From Microbaculum sp051390635 (lineage in GTDB: Bacteria; Pseudomonadota; Alphaproteobacteria; Rhizobiales; Tepidamorphaceae): a stretch of DNA of 64,000 nucleotides. Under the pieces are notes generated by a model. It saw only the letters and a list, made by a program, of their open reading frames with translations. It searched no databases and was not told the origin of the DNA. Each line of letters starts with the position of its first letter. The stretch's first letter is position 1. Location of the stretch: contig NZ_JBPODT010000002.1 in the NCBI RefSeq assembly GCF_051390635.1, forward strand, positions 806,001 through 870,000, written 5' to 3'. Shown here piece after piece: positions 58,583 to 64,000 of this stretch. The translations under genes and the position numbers were made by a program.

Positions 58583-59020
58583 CTAGTCGATGGCGATTTC
58601 CCTGAGTGCCGCGCGCATCGGATCGGGCAGGGGCATAGGCCGGCGCGTGGCGCTGTCGACATAGACGTGGACGAAGCCGCCCTGCGCCGCCGCGATCCCG
58701 GCGTCTTTGTCGAAAATGCCGATCCCGTAGGTGACGCTCGATGAGCCGATGCGGTCGACCCTCAGGCCGCCTTCGATCGGCTCGGGAAACGCGAGCGGCG
58801 CGAAATAGTGGCAGTGCGAGTTGACGACGAGGCCGATCATCGCGCCGCCGAGCGGGTCGACGAGGCCGTTGTCGATCAGGAAGCGGTTCACCACCGTGTC
58901 GAACAGCGCGTAATAGACCACGTTGTTGAGATGGCCGTACTGGTCGTTGTCCATCCAGCGCGTGGTGATCGGCTGGAACAGGCGATAGCGGTCGCGGCTC
59001 TCGGGCGTCGCCCTCGTCAT
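58583..59020 (-). CDS. Acyl-CoA thioesterase (4HBT hot-dog fold)
   Basis: A 145-residue hot-dog thioesterase. The N-terminal helix motif RWMDNDQYGHLNNVVYYALFDT carries the catalytic Asp and Asn of the 4-hydroxybenzoyl-CoA thioesterase group. Its ATG overlaps the stop of the GNAT gene (ATGA), so it is translationally coupled. Substrate is unknown. Confidence 0.88.
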   Translation of the reverse strand: MTRATPESRDRYRLFQPITTRWMDNDQYGHLNNVVYYALFDTVVNRFLIDNGLVDPLGGAMIGLVVNSHCHYFAPLAFPEPIEGGLRVDRIGSSSVTYGIGIFDKDAGIAAAQGGFVHVYVDSATRRPMPLPDPMRAALREIAID

Positions 59021-60264
59021 TGGCTGTCCTTCCGGAACGGGGCGTGGTCTCTCAGCAGCCTGGCCTCCGCGTCGACATAGTGCCGTTCGCGTTCGAGATA
59101 GTCGGCGATCGCGTCGCGCAGGCCCGCATCGGCGATGTAGTGGGCGGAATAGGTGGTGACCGGCAGATAGCCGCGCGACAGCTTGTGCTCGCCCTGGGCG
59201 CCGGCCTCCACGAAGGCCATGCGATTGTCGATCGCGTGCTCGATCGCCTGGTAATAGCAGACCTCGAAATGCAGGAACGGATGGTCCTCGACGCAGCCCC
59301 AGTGGCGGCCGTAGAGCGTCGTGTCGCCGGCGAAGTTGAGCGCGCCCGCGATCCAGCGTCCCGCGCGCTTCGCCATGATGAGGACGATGCGCTCGGCCAT
59401 CGACGCGCCGATCTCCGAGAAGAACGCTCGGTTCAGGTAGGGCCGTCCCCACTTGCGCCCGCCGGTATCCATGTAGAACGCGAAGAACGCGTCCCAATGG
59501 TCTTCCGTGATGTCGGAGCCGGACAGGCGAACGACGTCGATGCCCTCGGCGAGGGCCTCGCGCCGTTCGCGGCGGATCGCCTTGCGCTTGCGCGACGACA
59601 GGGCGGCGAGAAAAGCGTCGAAATCCGCGTAGCCCTCGTTCGCCCAGTGGAACTGCCGGTCGGTGCGTTGCAGCGCGCCGACCGCCCCGAGCAGGTCCCA
59701 CTCGTGTTTCGGCAGGAACGTCCAGTGGACCGACGACGCCTTGTGCCGTTTGCACAGTTCGACCGCGGCCGCGATCAGCGCGTTGCGGTTGCGGTCCGCG
59801 TCGGGACCCGGCCGCGCCATCAGCCGCGGCCCCGTTACCGGCGTGAACGGCACGGAGATCTGGAGCTTCGGATAATAGTGGCCGCCGGCCCGCTCGTAGG
59901 CGTCGGCCCAGCCGTGATCGAATACGTACTCGCCATGGGAATGGTTCTTCAGATAGCAGGGCATCGCCGCCGCGATGACGCCGCCGTCCGTCCGGTGATC
60001 CTCCACCACGAGATGCTGCGGCAGCCAACCGGTCCTCGCCGAGACCGTTCCAGAGGCTTCTAGGGAATTAAGAAAAGTATGTGAAACAAATGGGTTGTAT
60101 GTTTCTTCTGCAGTGATGTCTGAGAGACTTCTTGGTGCGGCGTCGGGCTGCGTCCGGGGATTGGCGCAGGCATCCCAGTCCGCGGCGGGAATATCGCCCA
60201 GCCGGTCCACGACGCGGACCGAAATGGTCCCGCCGCCGGATTCGGACGATTTCGAACGCGCCAT
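59017..60264 (-). CDS. GNAT-fold protein of the FemAB/DUF482 peptidogalycan group
   Basis: A 415-residue protein of the 'peptidogalycan biosynthesis/recognition' GNAT family (DUF482). Typical parts: NPFVSHTFLNSLEASG near residue 57, YVFDHGWADAYERAGGHYYPKLQ, FTPVTGPRL, the GRHWGC segment and VEAGAQGEHKLSRGYLPV. The natural substrate is not known. Residues about 46-69 are encoded by an AT-rich patch unlike the rest of the gene. It is 26 bases after the GDPD gene and overlaps the thioesterase by 4 bases. Confidence 0.85.
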   Translation of the reverse strand: MARSKSSESGGGTISVRVVDRLGDIPAADWDACANPRTQPDAAPRSLSDITAEETYNPFVSHTFLNSLEASGTVSARTGWLPQHLVVEDHRTDGGVIAAAMPCYLKNHSHGEYVFDHGWADAYERAGGHYYPKLQISVPFTPVTGPRLMARPGPDADRNRNALIAAAVELCKRHKASSVHWTFLPKHEWDLLGAVGALQRTDRQFHWANEGYADFDAFLAALSSRKRKAIRRERREALAEGIDVVRLSGSDITEDHWDAFFAFYMDTGGRKWGRPYLNRAFFSEIGASMAERIVLIMAKRAGRWIAGALNFAGDTTLYGRHWGCVEDHPFLHFEVCYYQAIEHAIDNRMAFVEAGAQGEHKLSRGYLPVTTYSAHYIADAGLRDAIADYLERERHYVDAEARLLRDHAPFRKDSQ

Positions 60265-60290
60265 CGCTCAAGTCCCCGCCACGAGATGTT

Positions 60291-61034
60291 TCAGGCCCGA
60301 AACCCCTCGAAGGTGATCTGATCGGCCCAGGTATCGCTGCACCGTCGCTGTTTTTCGGACCGGACCGTCCAGGTAATCAGCGGCAGGCCGAAGACCCAGC
60401 GCAACGCCAGCGGCGCCACCGCCGGCAGGTCGTCCACACAGTACGAAACGAAATGCGGTTTGGTTCGCCAGCCATGGAGAAGATGGCGCAGCCTGAACAC
60501 GTCCCACCACGTCATTCCTTCGGGTTTGTCCTGCCGGAAGGATTCGGCGACGATCCCGCGCGGCAAGGCCGGAGCGATACGGCGAAACGCATCGACGGTT
60601 CCGGGATCGAACGACATCACCGCGACGCGACCCTTGTAGCCCGTCAGGACTTCGGCGATCCGGGCACAGAATTCGGGCATTCCCGTGAAGTCGGTCTTCA
60701 CCTCGACGATCACCGGCACCCGGTCGCCGACCACCCCGAGAAAGTCGTTGAGCGTCGGGATGCGATCGTCTGTCCCTTTGAAGGGGACGCCGGCCAGCTC
60801 TTTGGCCGTCAGCGCGGAAACGGGCCCGGAGCCCGTCGTCAGCCGGTCGAGCGTGTCGTCGTGGAAGACGACCGGGACCAGGTCCCGGTCGGGCTGGACG
60901 TCGAGCTCGATGGTATAGCCGGCCTCCATCGCCGCCCGTGCCGCCGAAAGCGTGTTTTCGATGACGCCGTTCTCGGCGTCATGCAGTCCGCGATGGGCGA
61001 TGGGGCGGGCGGTGAGCCAGTCGAGGCCGGCCAT
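60291..61034 (-). CDS. Glycerophosphodiester phosphodiesterase
   Basis: A 247-residue GDPD TIM-barrel enzyme that releases sn-glycerol 3-phosphate from glycerophosphodiesters. Catalytic signature: IAHRGLHDAENGVIENTLSA with the two-His/Glu pattern, ELDVQPDRD and VVFHDDTLDRLT. No signal peptide, so cytoplasmic (UgpQ-like). AAGGGA precedes the ATG; eight bases after the RidA gene. Confidence 0.9.
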   Translation of the reverse strand: MAGLDWLTARPIAHRGLHDAENGVIENTLSAARAAMEAGYTIELDVQPDRDLVPVVFHDDTLDRLTTGSGPVSALTAKELAGVPFKGTDDRIPTLNDFLGVVGDRVPVIVEVKTDFTGMPEFCARIAEVLTGYKGRVAVMSFDPGTVDAFRRIAPALPRGIVAESFRQDKPEGMTWWDVFRLRHLLHGWRTKPHFVSYCVDDLPAVAPLALRWVFGLPLITWTVRSEKQRRCSDTWADQITFEGFRA

Positions 61035-61042
61035 GTGATCCC

Positions 61043-61507
61043 TTACGCGACCTCGAAGATGCCCTCGACCTCGACGGCGACGCCGAGCGGCAGTGCGGAG
61101 GAACCGACGGCGGCGCGGGCATGCTTGCCCTTGTCGCCGAGTGCCTCGGCGATCAGGTCGGACGCGCCGTTGACGACCTTGGGCTGGTCATGGAAGTCCG
61201 GCGTGCAGTTGACGAAGCCATTGAGTTTCACGCAGCGCGTCACCTTCTCCAGGTCGCCGGTCGCCATCTTCATCACCGCGAGCAGGTTGATGGCGCACAG
61301 CCGCGCCGCCGCCATGCCCTGTTCGATGGTGTAGTCGGCGCCGAGCTTTGCTACATGCTCGATCCCGTTCGGTCCCATCGGCACCTGGCCGGAGCAGTAG
61401 ACGAGGTTGCCGGTCTTCACGAACGGCACGTAGTTGGCGGCAGGCGCCGGCGGCGTGGGCAGGGTAATGCCCATGGCAGCCAGGCGGGATTCGACGGTAT
61501 CGGACAT
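61043..61507 (-). CDS. RidA family protein (YjgF/YER057c)
   Basis: A 154-residue protein of the RidA group that hydrolyses reactive enamines/imines from PLP enzymes. Start motif TVESRLAAMGITLPTPPAPAANYVPF, VYCSGQVPMGPNG, and a C-terminal ARAAVGSSALPLGVAVEVEG with the conserved arginine. It leads the operon ridA-GDPD-GNAT-thioesterase; GAGGAG is at its start. Confidence 0.9.
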   Translation of the reverse strand: MSDTVESRLAAMGITLPTPPAPAANYVPFVKTGNLVYCSGQVPMGPNGIEHVAKLGADYTIEQGMAAARLCAINLLAVMKMATGDLEKVTRCVKLNGFVNCTPDFHDQPKVVNGASDLIAEALGDKGKHARAAVGSSALPLGVAVEVEGIFEVA

Positions 61508-61653
61508 GCGAAGTTCTCCTCGGGTGTCGGCGCAGTGCCACCGTTGATCCCCGATTTCGCTGCGTCATGCAAGACGCGGCCCGGCGCGCCCTTGTAAAAA
61601 CATCTTGTGATGCGAGATTGTCGAAACATCGGAACTCTGAGGGGATTCGCCTA

Positions 61654-62475
61654 ATGCTCATGCCGCGCCTCGGCCGGTTCGCTTTCGCCGCAGCACTGGT
61701 GCTGGTCGCGACGCCGCTCCAGGCCGGCGTGCCGACCATCGCCCCGCACCGGGCCGTCTACGACCTCGAGATCGATCGCACGCAGGGCGGGGGCGGTTCT
61801 TCGGACATCGAGGGGCGGCTGGTCCTGGAGACCATGGGATCGGCCTGCGAGGGGTTCACGGTGACCACGCGTTTCGTCACCCGCATCACCGGCACGCGGC
61901 GCAGCCTCGTCAACGACCTGCGTTCGACCACCTGGGAGGCCGGCGACGGCTCCAGCTACCGTTTCGTGACCAAGAACTATCTCGATCAGGACCTGGCCGA
62001 CGAGACCGACGGAATCGCGACGCGCGAGGATGGAACGATCACGGTCGACCTGAGCGTCCCCGAGGACACGGAGTTCTCGCTCGACTCCGAAATCCTGTTC
62101 CCGACCCAGCACGTGATGCGCATTCTCCAGGCAGCGGAGTCGGGCGAGAAGATCGTCGTCGCCGACATCTATGACGGCTCCGATACGGGCCGCAAGGTTT
62201 ACTCGACGACCACCGTGATCGGCGCGCGCCGGGAGCCCGGCGGAGACGAGGGCCAGATCGGCGACGATGTGCTTGGAGATCTGGCGAGCTGGTCGGTGTC
62301 GGTCGGCTATTTCGACAACGACGCGGAAAACAAGGACCTGCCGTCCTACGAGTTCAGCTACGATCTGTTCTCCAACGGAGTCAGCCGCAAGATCGTGCTC
62401 GACTATGGCGACTTCACTCTGGTCGGCGACCTGTCCGCGATCGAGTTCCTCGACGCCGAGCCCTGCGAGCAGTAG
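61654..62475 (+). CDS. EipB-like cell envelope integrity protein (DUF1849)
   Basis: A 273-residue periplasmic protein with a signal peptide (RFAFAAALVLVATPLQA, cleavage near residue 24). The mature domain matches EipB: APHRAVYDLEID, GRLVLETMG, SACEGF, FLDAEPCEQ. The two cysteines (in GSACEG and at the C-terminus) fit the disulfide known in Brucella EipB, a spiral-shaped beta-protein needed for envelope integrity. GAGGGG lies 11 bases before the ATG. It converges on dinB. Confidence 0.88.
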   Translation: MLMPRLGRFAFAAALVLVATPLQAGVPTIAPHRAVYDLEIDRTQGGGGSSDIEGRLVLETMGSACEGFTVTTRFVTRITGTRRSLVNDLRSTTWEAGDGSSYRFVTKNYLDQDLADETDGIATREDGTITVDLSVPEDTEFSLDSEILFPTQHVMRILQAAESGEKIVVADIYDGSDTGRKVYSTTTVIGARREPGGDEGQIGDDVLGDLASWSVSVGYFDNDAENKDLPSYEFSYDLFSNGVSRKIVLDYGDFTLVGDLSAIEFLDAEPCEQ

Positions 62476-62502
62476 GGCGGGGCTTCCCCGGATATTCCGA
62501 AA

Positions 62503-63792
62503 CTACTTCGACCGATCTCGCGGGGCGTCCCCCGAAAACGCGATCCCGCGCTTCACGGCGTCGCGGCCGAATTTGTCGCGCACCGCGTCGACGGCGCGTT
62601 CCGCCGCGGCGCGGCGGGCCGGTCCCGTATCGATCAGGTCGGTGAGGGCGTCGGCGTCCTCTGGCCCGAACTCCGATACGCCGATGCCGATCAGCCGGAA
62701 CGCCGTGCCGTCGGCGGCGTCGGCGAGAAGCCGCTGGCCGCTTTCGAAGATGCGGTCGGCGAGCTGGGTTGGCGAGGACAGCGTGTGCGAGCGGGTCAGC
62801 GTTCGGAACCCGGCGGTCTTCAGCTTCAGCGTCACCGTGCGCCCGCTCAACTGCGCCGTCTTGAGCCGGCGTGAGACCGTTTCGCTCAGGTCCCACAGGA
62901 TCGTCCTCAGGCGCGCCGGGTCGGAAATGTCGTCCTCGAACGTCGTTTCGGAGCTGACGCTCTTGGCCGGCCGGTCGGGCGAGACGCGACGGTCGTCTTC
63001 GCCGCGCGCCAGCTGCGCGAGCCGCAGCCCCGTCGCGCCGTAGCGTCGCGCCATATCCGTTTCCGGGATGCGCTGCAGGTCGCCGATCCTGGTGATGCCG
63101 TCCCTGGCCAGCTTCGTCTGCATGGCCGCGCCGACGCCGAAGATCAGTCCGACCGGCTTGTCGCGCAGGAAGTCCAGCGTCTCGGCCTTGCCGATGACCG
63201 AGAAGCCGCGCGGTTTCTTCAGGTCGGAGGCGATCTTGGCGAGGAACTTGTTGTGGCTGAGGCCGACCGAGATGGTGATGCCGATCTCGCTCTCGACGCG
63301 GCGGGCGAAGCGGACCAGCGTGCTCGCCGGCGCCATGCGGTGGGCGGCCTGTGTGCCGGTCATGTCGAGGAAGGCCTCGTCGATCGACAGCGGCTCGACC
63401 AGCGGCGTCAGCTCCAGCATCAGCGCGCGCACCTGGCGGCCGACGGCGGAATACTTCTCCATGTTCGGCTTGATGACGACGGCGTTCGGGCAGAGCTTCA
63501 GCGCCTTGAACATCGGCATCGCCGAGCGCACGCCGTCGATGCGGGCGATATAGCAGGCGGTCGACACGACGCCGCGCTTGCCGCCGCCGATGATCAGCGG
63601 CCTGTCGGCGAGGCTGGGGTCGTCGCGCTTCTCGATCGCCGCATAGAAGGCATCGCAGTCCACATGGGCGACGGACAGGTCGAACAGCTCGGCGTGGCGC
63701 ACGAGCCGGGGCCCGCCGCAGGACGGGCAGCGCGCCGCCCCGTCGGGCGGGCGCGTCGAACAATCGAGGCAGAGAGTGGGCAGTCCCGACAT
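62503..63792 (-). CDS. dinB: DNA polymerase IV with N-terminal zinc-ribbon-like motif
   Basis: A 429-residue Y-family translesion polymerase. The first ~30 residues carry two CxxC pairs (C8/C11, C22/C25) absent from E. coli DinB. Then follow catalytic VDCDAFYAAIE (D45, D47), SIDEAFLDMTG, GLSHNKFLAKIASDLKKP and a C-terminal little-finger domain. A beta-clamp motif is not obvious at the C-terminus. No LexA site noted upstream. Confidence 0.92.
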   Translation of the reverse strand: MSGLPTLCLDCSTRPPDGAARCPSCGGPRLVRHAELFDLSVAHVDCDAFYAAIEKRDDPSLADRPLIIGGGKRGVVSTACYIARIDGVRSAMPMFKALKLCPNAVVIKPNMEKYSAVGRQVRALMLELTPLVEPLSIDEAFLDMTGTQAAHRMAPASTLVRFARRVESEIGITISVGLSHNKFLAKIASDLKKPRGFSVIGKAETLDFLRDKPVGLIFGVGAAMQTKLARDGITRIGDLQRIPETDMARRYGATGLRLAQLARGEDDRRVSPDRPAKSVSSETTFEDDISDPARLRTILWDLSETVSRRLKTAQLSGRTVTLKLKTAGFRTLTRSHTLSSPTQLADRIFESGQRLLADAADGTAFRLIGIGVSEFGPEDADALTDLIDTGPARRAAAERAVDAVRDKFGRDAVKRGIAFSGDAPRDRSK

Positions 63793-63858
63793 GGCCGTGC
63801 CTGGCGAGCGACGAGATCGGCCCGACTATAGCGCGTCGGGCCGTTCCCGGCATCCATC

Positions 63859-64000
63859 TCAGCGCGAGGCGTCTTCCCCCGTCCACAGCCGTGCGGCGCC
63901 GCGCACGCCGCTGGCATCGCCGTGCGCCGGCGGCCGGATGTCGATCTTCGGCGTGTCGGCGAAGACGTAGGGCGCCATCGCCGGGGGCACCCGTGCGTAG
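63859..64000 (-). CDS. ROK-family sugar kinase C-terminus (partial)
   Basis: The last 47 codons of a leftward gene entering the window. The end (...PAHGDASGVRGAARLW) is the typical C-terminal motif of ROK kinases such as fructokinase or N-acetylglucosamine kinase. The phosphate and sugar sites lie outside the window. Confidence 0.65.
   Translation of the reverse strand, partial: YARVPPAMAPYVFADTPKIDIRPPAHGDASGVRGAARLWTGEDASR

Noticed and set aside
1..64000. tRNA/rRNA genes, CRISPR arrays, IS elements, prophage or integrase genes
   Set aside because: No cloverleaf-like blocks, regularly spaced repeats, transposase or integrase frames were found.

Overview
The window is a GC-rich chromosomal segment from an alphaproteobacterium, most likely of the Hyphomicrobiales (Rhizobiales). 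The lineage call rests on gene content: an NDUFA12-type complex I accessory protein, DUF2155, DUF1489, an EipB/DUF1849 envelope protein, a class II (B12-dependent) ribonucleotide reductase, and the gene order rne - amidase - mrcA - prfB next to accBC - aat. Nearly all of it is conserved housekeeping sequence. I see no tRNA, rRNA, CRISPR array, insertion sequence, integrase or prophage gene.

Layout. 1-2335: minus-strand sulfur/tRNA-editing cluster (cysteine synthase, AlaX, GFA-like enzyme, start of a sulfurtransferase). 2535-6913: an LprI-like secreted protein, a structured intergenic region, AMP nucleosidase, and a cNMP-binding patatin phospholipase. 7002-12559: nrdJ, an atypical receiver protein, NDUFA12. 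12690-22299: DUF2155, aat, accC, accB, a DsbA-like protein, an M48 protease with TPRs, an aminotransferase, rne. 22907-29377: cell-wall amidase, PBP1A, prfB with its programmed +1 frameshift, and an M23 peptidase.

29526-40764: Bcp peroxiredoxin, a large AsmA/DUF3971 protein, tyrS, anmK, a quinone-type oxidoreductase, sdaA and a biotin-dependent carboxylase alpha subunit. 40861-47544: two adjacent secreted proteins built from the same ~85-residue module (one carries a VWA domain), then nitroreductase, HAD phosphatase, DUF1489, and a VWA-like protein next to a membrane J-domain protein. 47550-54410: D-Ala-D-Ala carboxypeptidase with SPOR domain, phasin, clpS-clpA, azlC-azlD, ohr. 54498-64000: HIT protein, diguanylate cyclase, beta-carbonic anhydrase, YeeE/TsuA-type transporter, a ridA - GDPD - GNAT - thioesterase operon, EipB, dinB, and the end of a ROK kinase.

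Common themes are envelope and peptidoglycan upkeep (amidase, PBP1A, M23, DacF-like, AnmK, EipB, AsmA-like, M48), protein quality control and translation (ClpSA, Aat, RF2, TyrRS, AlaX, J-protein; Aat and ClpS both belong to the N-end rule pathway), fatty-acid initiation (AccBC) and PHB storage (phasin). The least explained parts are the module-repeat gene pair (40861-44045), the VWA/J-protein pair (46081-47544), the degenerate receiver (11314-11988), and the hairpin-rich region at 2969-3212, which may hold a small RNA or a translated small ORF.
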